NCBI RefSeq assembly: GCF_003688625.1
Contig: NZ_RCWY01000002.1
Coordinates: 992,001 to 1,056,000, forward strand
Reading direction: 5' to 3'
Source of the DNA: Sphingomonas sp. PP-CE-3A-406
Lineage (GTDB): Bacteria; Pseudomonadota; Alphaproteobacteria; Sphingomonadales; Sphingomonadaceae
Length of the DNA: 64,000 nucleotides
Of this stretch, positions 44,097 through 51,432 are shown piece by piece. The notes beneath the pieces were generated by a model that saw only the letters and a list, made by a program, of their open reading frames with translations, made no database searches and was not told where the DNA came from. The position numbers were made by a program, and so were the translations under genes. Each line of letters starts with the position of its first letter. Position 1 is the first letter of the stretch.

Positions 44097-44124
44097 TGAT
44101 GCGAAATCTGTGAGTTTTGCATCA
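44097..44124. repeat. 28-nt palindromic repeat (TGATGCAAA type), copy 2
   Basis: TGATGCGAAA-TCTGTGAG-TTTTGCATCA. It lies between the ends of converging genes, 37 bases beyond the stop of the exported protein at 44162. A partial copy (TGCATCAG, TTTTGCATC) lies 40 bases earlier. Confidence 0.6.
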
Positions 44125-44161
44125 TCCCGCTGACAATTTGGATCAGTTTTAGTGTCAGTGA

Positions 44162-45085
44162 TTAGGACGAAAGATAGCCTGCCCGCACGAGAAAGGCGCG
44201 CAAAGATTCTGGAAAATCACGGAAGTGGGTAACATGCCCTTCAGGGCAGCGATGGTTCACCCAAGCCGAAACGGGCACGTTGCAAGGCTCCCACAGGTCA
44301 CTGCCGTGCTCATAATGCTTTAGCATTAAAGCCCATGCGGCCTCGAACTGTCCTGCCCGCACTGCATCTGCGATGTATGCGGCACAGGCGCCATTGCGGT
44401 AGCGCTTGTTGGACAGACACATCGGTGCCGACCGCACCATGTCGGCAGCAAAAACGCCCCTCAGCGCCGGATCGCGACTTTCATCAACGATTTTGCCCTC
44501 TTTGACCGCAAACAGAATGGGAGGACGCGGGGTGCAGGCATTGCAGCCGAATACAGAGTCAAACGCGCCATCTTCTAATTTCAGGTCGATGCGGCCGTCC
44601 CCAGATAGGTCTTGGGGTAAATCTGCCAACTGGCCTTCAAGGTCCGCTCCTTTGTAATCCTCCAACGACACCGATCGGTAGCTGTTGCTGCTGGGAACCA
44701 GCAGCTGCAGCGTTAGTTTGCCGCCCGAGCCTCCATATTGGCTTTCGACGATCACCCCAGGTCGCGGATCGTTCTGGTCAAATCGCACGATAGCAATTCG
44801 GGCATAAGAGCTTTGCCGATCGGTCAGAACCGTCATCGGTGCCACTCCCCGCCCACCCACGGTCACAAACGCTTGATTATTGAAACCATCGTAGTGGCAG
44901 GACTCACTTTCGGTAGCTGGCGGATTGGAGCACGGCATCGCCTCCACGTGCACGCTCACCCCACCCGAGGTGAAGTCTAACGGCAACTTTTTGTATGACG
45001 CCCATGTCTGGAACGTGCCGATCGGCGCATCGGCTGGCGCAGCGCCTATCAGAAACCAAGAGAGGGCAAGCAAAATGATGCGCAT
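44162..45085 (-). CDS. Exported protein of unknown function with paired Cys
   Basis: 307 residues; signal peptide MRIILLALSWFLIGAAPADA. The mature protein is rich in Cys pairs (AMPCSNPPATESESCHYDG; FGCNACTPRPP; APMCLSNKRYRNGACAAYIA; EPCNVPVSAWVNHRCPEG), consistent with several disulphides in the periplasm. A central beta-rich domain includes DLSGDGRIDLKLEDGA, an EF-hand-like calcium-binding loop. The C-terminal part resembles small LprI/YecT-like Cys domains but I cannot assign it. It is the largest gene of the orphan array. The third 28-nt palindrome lies 92 bases upstream. Confidence 0.75.
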   Translation of the reverse strand: MRIILLALSWFLIGAAPADAPIGTFQTWASYKKLPLDFTSGGVSVHVEAMPCSNPPATESESCHYDGFNNQAFVTVGGRGVAPMTVLTDRQSSYARIAIVRFDQNDPRPGVIVESQYGGSGGKLTLQLLVPSSNSYRSVSLEDYKGADLEGQLADLPQDLSGDGRIDLKLEDGAFDSVFGCNACTPRPPILFAVKEGKIVDESRDPALRGVFAADMVRSAPMCLSNKRYRNGACAAYIADAVRAGQFEAAWALMLKHYEHGSDLWEPCNVPVSAWVNHRCPEGHVTHFRDFPESLRAFLVRAGYLSS

Positions 45086-45177
45086 TTTGATAGCCTAAGC
45101 CGTCTCCTGCGCCGCTGCCAGCACCGCGCCACAATTTTCAACGTACCGTGCTTGGCCCCATCGGTTTGAATGGCGCA

Positions 45178-45205
45178 TGATGCAAAACTTTTGATTTTTG
45201 CATCA
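45178..45205. repeat. 28-nt palindromic repeat (TGATGCAAA type), copy 3
   Basis: TGATGCAAAA-CTTTTGAT-TTTTGCATCA, with perfectly complementary 10-base arms and an 8-base spacer. It lies 92 bases upstream of the exported-protein start at 45085. Confidence 0.7.
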
Positions 45206-45257
45206 ACGAGCAGGCCAGCTTTCTCGCAAAGGATCGACTTTCGGGAATGTGCCGCAC

Positions 45258-45596
45258 CTAACTTGTAGGACCGATCCCTGCCGCCCTGAACCGGTTTCCA
45301 GCGCAATAGGCCATCACGATGGCAACCCATTCCTGTGCTTGCGTACCGCCGACAGCGTCCGCCACCATTCCGATGCAGATAATCGCAAGTCCGATGGCAC
45401 AGATTCCAAACACGGCATTCGGTGAGACGAAGGCGTCGGGTATTCTTCTAGCGGTTAGATAAGACACCAGCATCGCGCCTGCCGCGACAAGGAGCGTTAC
45501 CAAACTCGTCGCCTTGGCCAAGGCGACGGCAGCAAGAAACAAATACGCCGTACCGAGGAGGGCCTGAAGCAGACGGACGCTAACTGTGCTGGGCAT
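45258..45596 (-). CDS. Small multi-pass membrane protein, unknown function
   Basis: 112 residues from the ATG at 45596, which has GGAG 7 bases upstream; an in-frame ATG at 45608 lacks this. Three to four hydrophobic helices are visible (LLQALLGTAYLFLAAVALA; LVTLLVAAGAMLVSYLTA; VFGICAIGLAIICIGMVADA). No family recognised. It is the last member of the orphan array. Confidence 0.68.
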   Translation of the reverse strand: MPSTVSVRLLQALLGTAYLFLAAVALAKATSLVTLLVAAGAMLVSYLTARRIPDAFVSPNAVFGICAIGLAIICIGMVADAVGGTQAQEWVAIVMAYCAGNRFRAAGIGPTS

Positions 45597-45806
45597 AGCA
45601 ATCTCCATCGATGGCCTGTTTTATTCCGACGTAAGGACATCCACAACCCAGTTTAAGCGTTCCCACAAACGAACGTCTGGCGGAATCTCGCCGCCTCGAT
45701 CGCGTTGACGGACGCCTGCGGGTTTCGCTTTCCCGAAATCTGTTCCCAATTGCTCTTTCCCGAAATGGCCAATCGGAGACGGAGAAACGGGAAAGATTGC
45801 GCTTAA

Positions 45807-46000
45807 CGAATGGCCGTTATCGGGAGCCCGGATCGCCAGCCTGAACGACCGGCTTTGGGCGAAACTGTCCGGCAGCGCGAGTCTGCCAAGACCCATTCCC
45901 GGACGCTCGCCGGGTCTCTTCGGCTTCTCAACTTCGGCCGCTCGTTCATGTCGCAAAAGCGCCGATCGGAACGGCTTGGTTTGGGGCAAAGCGGCCGTTC
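45807..46000. repeat. Cluster of GTCCG/TTGGG repeats in both orientations
   Basis: Plus units GAATGGCCGTTATCGGGAG and TGAACGACCGGCTTTGGGCG; a full minus-strand A+B copy (45890-45950: ATGAACGAGCGGCCGAAG, TTGAGAAGC, spacer, GTCCGGGAATGGGTC); then a plus unit GGAACGGCTTGGTTTGGGGC with AAAGCGGCC. The cluster marks the border between the orphan array and the NUDIX/kinase region. Confidence 0.7.
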
Positions 46001-46123
46001 CGCAGAGAATTGTCGAATGGCAGGTGTTCTCAAAAGCCGACGTTTAGATTTTTCCCGACCAGACTGCATCTTTTCGGCGCAGAGCGCATAGGCTATCGTG
46101 AGACTCGAAGCGGAGGATCCGAA

Positions 46124-46585
46124 ATGGCCAGGAAATGGATTCACAAGGTCGGCCTGGCCGCCATCAGCAATGGCTGCTTGCTCGTGGCGCGAAAGCGGAA
46201 TTCTGATATCTTCATTCTACCGGGCGGAAAACCGGAAGGCTCCGAGAGCGACCTCGAGACGCTGGCGCGGGAAATTGACGAAGAACTGGGATGCGGGATC
46301 GCAAACCCGTGCCTTTGCGACGTGTTCAAGGATGTCGCGGCCGGAGAAAGTGGTTCGGTCGTCGTCGTGCGCCTCTACAGCGCGACGCTCGTCGGCGAGC
46401 CAAAACCGTGTTCGGAGATCGAGGAACTCGTCTGGATCGATATCAAGGCTCCCCACGGCCTGCGTCTGGCCCCGAGTATCGAGAACGGGATCCTGCCTTA
46501 CCTGAGGAAACGCGGTCGCCTGACGGGCGCAGCGTCAGGCCGCGGCGGCAATAAAATGGTCCAGAGCCTGCTCGAACTCGTCTAG
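46124..46585 (+). CDS. NUDIX hydrolase
   Basis: 153 residues from the ATG at 46124 (GGAGGA upstream). The NUDIX box is complete: GGKPEGSESDLETLAREIDE followed by ELG, giving the G-x5-E-x7-R-E-x2-E-E metal-binding pattern. The family hydrolyses nucleoside diphosphates linked to another group. The N-terminus KVGLAAISNGCLLVARKRNS resembles MutT-like housecleaning enzymes. Its last 51 bases overlap the end of the convergent kinase gene. Adjacent nucleotide-related genes suggest a specialised rather than housekeeping role, but this is inference. Confidence 0.9.
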   Translation: MARKWIHKVGLAAISNGCLLVARKRNSDIFILPGGKPEGSESDLETLAREIDEELGCGIANPCLCDVFKDVAAGESGSVVVVRLYSATLVGEPKPCSEIEELVWIDIKAPHGLRLAPSIENGILPYLRKRGRLTGAASGRGGNKMVQSLLELV

Positions 46586-47080
46586 GCTGCCGTCATTGCA
46601 GATCGTGTGATCGGCCAGGTCCATGACCTGGGTCGTTCCGAGCCGCTCGATCTCATAGCGGTCGCGGGTCGCCAGATCGTCCGGCGAGAGCGGACGCAGG
46701 TTGCGGATCGACAGACGCGTGGCGCGATTCTCCACCGAGGTGGCGACTGCAAGCATTGCGAATTTCTGGCCAAATTCCGCGCGATAGATATCACGCTCGG
46801 CCTCGCAGTAAATCGCGTCGACGAGGGCGATGCGGTGCGTGGAGAGCGTCGCGTGGATCCAGGGCAAGGCACGTTGCGCCAGCGCCCCCATGCCTTCGGC
46901 GCTTCGCAGCTCTTCCCGGACGAGCTTCTCGCTCGCAGGCGTGCGCGGCAAGCCTCTGTGCTTGACCTCGGCTGTGACCATCGCGCCGACATACACGCGC
47001 ATGCCATGCCCGTGCTGCTGGAGTATTTCGATGGCGGTGGTCTTCCCAGCACCGGCAAGGCCGCACAACCCGATCAGCAT
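46535..47080 (-). CDS. UPF0200/dephospho-CoA kinase-like P-loop nucleotide kinase
   Basis: 181 residues. The Walker A motif GLCGLAGAGKTT is at residues 4-15. LVDAIYCEAERDIYRAEFG carries the Walker B-like Asp, and RDRYEIERLGTTQVMDLADH plus NDGSLDEFEQALDHF match the C-terminal pattern of archaeal UPF0200 (dephospho-CoA kinase-like) proteins, which are unusual in proteobacteria. Likely a nucleotide or nucleoside kinase. It is the last gene of the minus-strand set, 7 bases after the DUF3850 gene. Confidence 0.85.
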   Translation of the reverse strand: MLIGLCGLAGAGKTTAIEILQQHGHGMRVYVGAMVTAEVKHRGLPRTPASEKLVREELRSAEGMGALAQRALPWIHATLSTHRIALVDAIYCEAERDIYRAEFGQKFAMLAVATSVENRATRLSIRNLRPLSPDDLATRDRYEIERLGTTQVMDLADHTICNDGSLDEFEQALDHFIAAAA

Positions 47081-47087
47081 ATCCTGC

Positions 47088-47423
47088 TCAAGCGTCAGCC
47101 AGACGGGCGATGCTCAGGATGCAGAAATCGTGATTGAGCGCCTCTTCCGAAAGCGCGCACGGCAGGTCCGCCGACGTCACATAGGTTACGACGACGGTTT
47201 GCACGCGACCGGTATAGCATTCGCGGGCGGGATCATATTCGCGCAGGACGAGCCGGTCGCCGACGTGGAAGTCGCGATCGGTCGCCCGGCGCAGATCATG
47301 TCGTTTGCGGCCCTCGGCGATTTCCGTGAAGAACGCGGTCCAGCATTTCAGCTCGTGCGTCGCTGCCTCACGGATCAACTCACGTTTGACTGCCGCTGGG
47401 GTTGCGGAGCGCTGTGCAAGCAT
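47088..47423 (-). CDS. DUF3850 (ASCH/PUA-like) domain protein
   Basis: 111 residues from the ATG at 47423, with GAGGAAAG upstream. The DUF3850 signature is clear: THELKCWTAFFTEIAEGRKR, then DRDFHVGDRLVLREYDP, TGRVQTVVVTYVTS and a C-terminal NHDFCILSIARL. ASCH/PUA folds bind RNA or modified nucleotides, and DUF3850 proteins are frequent in phages and mobile elements. It starts 14 bases after the stop of the FAD/GAF gene and is probably cotranscribed with it. Confidence 0.85.
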   Translation of the reverse strand: MLAQRSATPAAVKRELIREAATHELKCWTAFFTEIAEGRKRHDLRRATDRDFHVGDRLVLREYDPARECYTGRVQTVVVTYVTSADLPCALSEEALNHDFCILSIARLADA

Positions 47424-47436
47424 CAAGTTTCTTTCC

Positions 47437-49623
47437 TCATGCGCCCGGCGGAGTGGTTGCATCGGTCGTAGCGGGCGCGAGATCGGTATGATCGAAGTTT
47501 AGCACGAACTCGCGGGTGACCAAAGGCGCTTCGACCTTCCCGAGAATTTCCAGTGCCGATGTCCCCGTCGATGCGGTGGCCGGCTCGCGCGGGGTTTTGC
47601 GGACCGGCTCGAGCTGTACGTTGCGCAGCCGCCCGAGAGCGGCGCCGCTTGGAGCTACGATCGAGCGCGCCGCGGTCTTCAGAATATTGCAGAGCTCTTG
47701 GACCTGATTGTCGTCGAGAAAGAAATCATCGTCCCGGCTGTCCAGATAGAGGATCGCTGCGACCGGGCTTGGGGCATAATGGCTGGCTTCGGGCTGAAGG
47801 ATCGGGATCGCTAGGACGAAACGCACCTCGGGCATCATCGTTCGCGCGGCCTGGTGAAGGTGAAGCTGCGTCATGCCCGCCTGCAGGTCGGCATTTTCCA
47901 CGTTGCGCGGGGTCCGCACAACCCGGCGCGTGCGATAGGCAGCGCCGATCGTCGCAGCGTGGGCGGGAAAGGTCCTTCCCGCGGTCGCGCTGGCTTTCTC
48001 CAGCCCCCGGCCGAGATAGTCGCAGGCCTGTTGGAGGAGGTCCTCCCCATGTATCGAGAGTACACGGTGCAACGTCACACGAAAGTGCATCGCCTGCGGG
48101 TGCATGCGCTCGATAACTCCGGCAATGGCGCCGCACAGGCTCGTCGCGACGAGCGCCGTTGGGCCCGGCAGATATTCCTTTCGCCATTCCCGACGCTGTT
48201 CGTCACCGATCTTGCCGGTGTCTTCTTCACGGCCGGTATATCCAAAATAGCCCCCCGACCACATCGGCGAGGCGGTCTGCAGGCCAAAGCCCTTGGGGTC
48301 GTTCTTGCGCTGCTGCTCGATCAGGCCGAACAAACCCTCCGGTATCATTCGCCTGAGTTGCTCCAGCGGCCGGACGCCGTGTCGTTCGATGACCGTATCG
48401 TTTTCGATCGAAAAGCGCGCCTTGAGTGCCGGCGCTTTCTCGGTGGACGGCGCGAAACCGCCGCACCGGTACAACAGGAAGACCAGCAGAGCGTTCTGGA
48501 AGGACATCCGGCTCGTCGCCGGCTCCAGCAACTCAGCCACATTGCGAACAAGAAGCTGCAATACGACGTCAGTGTCGCGCCGCAGGCGACGGTCGAGCTT
48601 GGCGATAACATCGACCATGTCCGTACGATGCGGGGAGCCCTCTGCAAGCAGCCCCTCGAACCGCTCGAAGAGGCCGGTCGCATCCTTCAGGAAATCCTCC
48701 CGCATGAGCTTCAGCTCGGCGACGAGGGCCGACCGCGACCCGAAGAGTTCTTCGAGAATGCGGTCCTGACGGAATTGCGAAATGCGGATCCTGAGGAGAT
48801 CGATCATCGCGCCGTCCCCCTGCCCCGAAAGCAGGAAAGTCCGCCGCGGTTCGTTCAGACTGGGCTGACCGAAGGTTTCGTTTCGCCAATACGAGGCCTT
48901 ACTGGCCTCCAGGCCGAAGCCGACGGCAAGCACCACCGCATCGAACGTCTCGGACGCCCCCCGCGCCGAGCCTTCTGATTCGCGGATGGTCCCGTCTGAT
49001 GCGCGACGTTTCTCGCCGACCCATTCGATACGCGCTCTCTGCCGCTCATCGATGCACTGCGTCAATTGCAGGTGCCTGGTGTTGCAGAAAAGATGGACCG
49101 AATCGCGCCCTTCCACGATCTGAGCCCATTCGCTCAGGACTTGGACCACAACATCGGAAGAGCGAGCGGCCGTCCAGTTGAGGACGGGAAGCATGGCTGC
49201 ACTGGCCTCGCTGCCGTCTGCAGGCCAATCATATATGTGCGGGTGTAGCCAGCGGGTGTCACTGCCCTGCTGTAGCGGAAGCAGCGTGTCGCGCTGCTCG
49301 AAGATATAGAGTTCGCAGGCAGCACCTTTTCGAAGCAGCCCGGCGGCAAAGGTCAGGCCCGCAAATCCTGCCCCCACAACCGCAATCTTGAATGGAGGAT
49401 CGCGCTTCTCAACAGGCACCACGCCTGTCTCAATCATCGACCAAACTAGGTTGAGCGCGCGGGTCTGCTGGCTGAGGACGGTGACCCGGCTGTCGAACGA
49501 GCCGAGCGCATATAAAAGTGGCTCGTGTCCGAGGGTATGCGACGACGCGATCTCGCCCGGCTTTGCCTGGCGCTGCCTGTTACCGCTCGAATTCTTCGAT
49601 CCGCTCAAACATGCCCCCTGCAT
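47437..49623 (-). CDS. FAD/NAD(P)-binding oxidoreductase with C-terminal GAF-like domain
   Basis: About 728 residues. The dinucleotide-binding motif KIAVVGAGFAGLTFAAGLL is at about 80-98, followed by ELYIFEQRDTLLPLQQGSDT and a second conserved stretch FDAVVLAVGFGLEA typical of flavin monooxygenase/NAD(P)-FAD proteins. A long helical middle follows. The final 180 residues look like a GAF sensor domain (VRFVLAIPIL; PVAAILYLDSRDDDFFLDDN). FAD-GAF fusions of this length are unusual and I know no characterised homologue. A start at 49437 is possible but would remove conserved-looking sequence. It heads the minus-strand operon with DUF3850 and the kinase. Confidence 0.78.
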   Translation of the reverse strand: MQGACLSGSKNSSGNRQRQAKPGEIASSHTLGHEPLLYALGSFDSRVTVLSQQTRALNLVWSMIETGVVPVEKRDPPFKIAVVGAGFAGLTFAAGLLRKGAACELYIFEQRDTLLPLQQGSDTRWLHPHIYDWPADGSEASAAMLPVLNWTAARSSDVVVQVLSEWAQIVEGRDSVHLFCNTRHLQLTQCIDERQRARIEWVGEKRRASDGTIRESEGSARGASETFDAVVLAVGFGLEASKASYWRNETFGQPSLNEPRRTFLLSGQGDGAMIDLLRIRISQFRQDRILEELFGSRSALVAELKLMREDFLKDATGLFERFEGLLAEGSPHRTDMVDVIAKLDRRLRRDTDVVLQLLVRNVAELLEPATSRMSFQNALLVFLLYRCGGFAPSTEKAPALKARFSIENDTVIERHGVRPLEQLRRMIPEGLFGLIEQQRKNDPKGFGLQTASPMWSGGYFGYTGREEDTGKIGDEQRREWRKEYLPGPTALVATSLCGAIAGVIERMHPQAMHFRVTLHRVLSIHGEDLLQQACDYLGRGLEKASATAGRTFPAHAATIGAAYRTRRVVRTPRNVENADLQAGMTQLHLHQAARTMMPEVRFVLAIPILQPEASHYAPSPVAAILYLDSRDDDFFLDDNQVQELCNILKTAARSIVAPSGAALGRLRNVQLEPVRKTPREPATASTGTSALEILGKVEAPLVTREFVLNFDHTDLAPATTDATTPPGA

Positions 49624-49833
49624 CGTCGACACCCGATGAGCCTTCTCGCTGAAATCTTTCCGGACATACAGCCGATTCGCGCACCACAGTGCCCGGGCGC
49701 TTCCCGGTCTGCGGCGGGTCGTGATCTTCCCCCGCGACCTGGCGGAGAAGCCGACCGACTTGAAAGACGGTGTTCCAGACCGCTGCGGTGAGCAGCGTTT
49801 AGGGAAAGCGCTCCGGCGAGACTATCCAGCATC

Positions 49834-50142
49834 TTAAGACCTATGGGATCCGTCGATCATCTCACCCGGGAGCCCAGCCAAATGCATAAGTTCCATGCAT
49901 TGCTGGCGGATCGAGACAGCAAGCTGCCTCATACGGCGGGCAGTTGTGGTCTCGTGCCCTGCGTTGTCTTGAGCGCCGATCCAGGCCTGCATCCGCTCCT
50001 GCAGCTTTGATGAAAGCTCGGCTTTTCCGTTGATTACCTTGCTGTAGTGGCCCTGCGTCACGCCAAGCGCCAAGCTGATTTCAGCCTGCGAAATCCGTGC
50101 AGCAAGCCGGATTCGTTCGATCTCATGAATCACTTCAATCAT
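49834..50142 (-). CDS. XRE-type helix-turn-helix regulator
   Basis: 102 residues. The helix-turn-helix is at about 10-50 (RIRLAARISQAEISLALGVT then QGHYSKVINGKAELSSKLQE), a Cro/CI-type fold. The C-terminal half is helical (RRMRQLAVSIRQQCMELMHL). It is divergent from the QueC/OGG operon with only 34-58 bases between starts, and that gap contains a palindromic ATGCAT array. It probably represses itself and the operon. The FAD/GAF gene lies 210 bases downstream on the same strand. Confidence 0.85.
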   Translation of the reverse strand: MIEVIHEIERIRLAARISQAEISLALGVTQGHYSKVINGKAELSSKLQERMQAWIGAQDNAGHETTTARRMRQLAVSIRQQCMELMHLAGLPGEMIDGSHRS

Positions 50143-50156
50143 TGCAAAAGAGTAAA

Positions 50157-50182
50157 ATGCATCATATTATGCATATATGCAT
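50157..50182. promoter_or_regulatory. ATGCAT operator array between XRE gene and OGG/QueC operon
   Basis: Three ATGCAT motifs at 50157, 50169 and 50177; the last two form the perfect 14-bp palindrome ATGCATATATGCAT. The stretch is strongly AT-rich against a GC-rich background. It covers the space between the divergent genes, as expected for the XRE regulator's binding site and a shared promoter. Confidence 0.65.
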
Positions 50183-50200
50183 TCATCGCAACGCCCGTCA

Positions 50201-51010
50201 ATGCAGCAGGTTCTGTCGTATCGCGATGGCGAGCTGGTTGAACTGATGCTCCCTGCCGCGACGACGCACGTCTTTGGACATCATCTGCGATGGGGCCGAG
50301 CAGAGGAGATCGGCACTCCGGCCTATTGGACGGCACAGACGTGGATGTGGGAAGCCGAAGACCCGGACCACTACCGGTTGGGCCGTACCTTGCGCGAAGA
50401 GATGCTCGCCTGTCTGCTTGGTGGCTATGGGATACCGGCCGAAGTTGGCTTGGCCGCTTATGATCGTCTGCGTGCTGCTCCGGCAGAAGCGCTGGAGAAC
50501 GAACAGTCTGTCCTGGAAATGCTGACCACCCCGCTCGAAGTAAAAGGCCGTCCAGTGCGCTACCGCTTTGCGCGCCAGAAAGCTCGCCATGTTGCGCGTT
50601 GCGTGGCGGGGTTGGCAGATATCGACACGGCAGCTGGTGATCGCGATCTGCGTGACGCGCTGGTGGGCTTATCGGGCATCGGTCTTAAGACCGCATCGTG
50701 GATCGTGCGTAACTGGCGAGATAGCGACGATGTGTCGATCCTCGACATCCACATCATCCGTGCATGCCATTCCCTCGAGTTGTTCGACCCTGCCTGGCGG
50801 GTCGAACGCCATTACGCGCAGATGGAGGCGGCCTATCTTGCCTTCGCGAAGGCTGTCGGCGCGCGGGCGTCCATACTGGATTCTGTCATTTGGATGACAA
50901 TGCGACAGCTCCCACAAGATATCGTTGCGAGTTTAGTTGCAAAAGATGTGCGTATTCAGAAGAATAGGGCGTCTAAGGCGGTCGACATTCGTCAGGCGGT
51001 ATTGATATAG
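50201..51010 (+). CDS. OGG-like HhH-GPD DNA glycosylase/lyase
   Basis: 269 residues from the ATG at 50201; an ATG at 50177 is possible but lies within the operator. The helix-hairpin-helix and catalytic Lys are in DALVGLSGIGLKTASWIVRN, and the Asp in DDVSILDIHIIRA, matching the Lys/Asp pair of OGG1-type bifunctional 8-oxoguanine glycosylases. The N-terminal part (FGHHLRWGRAEEIGTPAYWT) diverges from housekeeping OGG. OGG-like proteins are known accessories of type IV CBASS and related nucleotide-modifying operons. It is the first gene of a five-gene operon with QueC. Its substrate may be a base or nucleotide rather than damaged DNA. Confidence 0.87.
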   Translation: MQQVLSYRDGELVELMLPAATTHVFGHHLRWGRAEEIGTPAYWTAQTWMWEAEDPDHYRLGRTLREEMLACLLGGYGIPAEVGLAAYDRLRAAPAEALENEQSVLEMLTTPLEVKGRPVRYRFARQKARHVARCVAGLADIDTAAGDRDLRDALVGLSGIGLKTASWIVRNWRDSDDVSILDIHIIRACHSLELFDPAWRVERHYAQMEAAYLAFAKAVGARASILDSVIWMTMRQLPQDIVASLVAKDVRIQKNRASKAVDIRQAVLI

Positions 51011-51045
51011 CTCCGATCGGACGTTGATGTTCGATCGGAGGTCTC

Positions 51046-51432
51046 GTGTCAGGAAGTGGCAGTTCGCGTGACGATGGATATTCGGCAACTCCTGCTCGGG
51101 TAACCCCAAGCAAGCTAGGCACCGGTGGCGGCGGTGGTGGAGCGGGCGGCGCACCAGACCCCTGCGACATTGTCGAGACTGCAGCATTGAATAGCCTTCA
51201 ACCCGCTGCTTTCGGCTCGTTGAGTGTGGGCGACATTCTGACGATCAACCTAAATCGCTCAGGTCCGAACCCCGTCGTGGAGGTCTTGGGACCGGGCGGT
51301 CAGAGGGTCGGCGCACTGACCCATCGCGGACACGTACGTATCATCGGGTGCATCGATCAGGGTCGGGCCTATGTGGCGGTGGTGTTGTCCATCCGGGGTG
51401 GCGCCGTTGAGGTTCGGATCGAGCCTGCGTGA
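51046..51432 (+). CDS. Small Gly-rich protein with HIRAN-like C-terminal domain
   Basis: 128 residues from a GTG with GGAGG upstream. It starts MSGSGSSRDDGYSATPA, followed by a Gly tract (GTGGGGGGAGGAPDPC). The C-terminal 75 residues form a predicted beta-rich domain: SLSVGDILTINLNRSGPNP, VVEVLGPGGQRVGALTH, then a Cys-containing strand. The V-G-D-x-L, N-P-x-x-V and G-x-x-x-G-x-L spacing resembles HIRAN domains, which bind DNA ends. The flexible Gly-rich N-terminus could be a target for covalent modification by the QueC-like enzyme, but that is speculation. It lies 35 bases after the OGG-like gene and overlaps the next gene by 4 bases. Confidence 0.72.
   Translation: MSGSGSSRDDGYSATPARVTPSKLGTGGGGGGAGGAPDPCDIVETAALNSLQPAAFGSLSVGDILTINLNRSGPNPVVEVLGPGGQRVGALTHRGHVRIIGCIDQGRAYVAVVLSIRGGAVEVRIEPA

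Noticed and set aside
38838..45596. Integron cassette array with attC sites
   Set aside because: The repeats lack the paired core-site consensus of attC (RYYYAAC with GTTRRRY) and no integron integrase is present. The likeness is only in layout.
49640..49833. Small plus-strand gene starting MSLLAEIFPDIQP
   Set aside because: The frame soon becomes Arg/Pro-rich and of shadow character. A second frame (FPRDLAEKPTDLKDG) looks more protein-like but has no start, so at best this is a decayed remnant.
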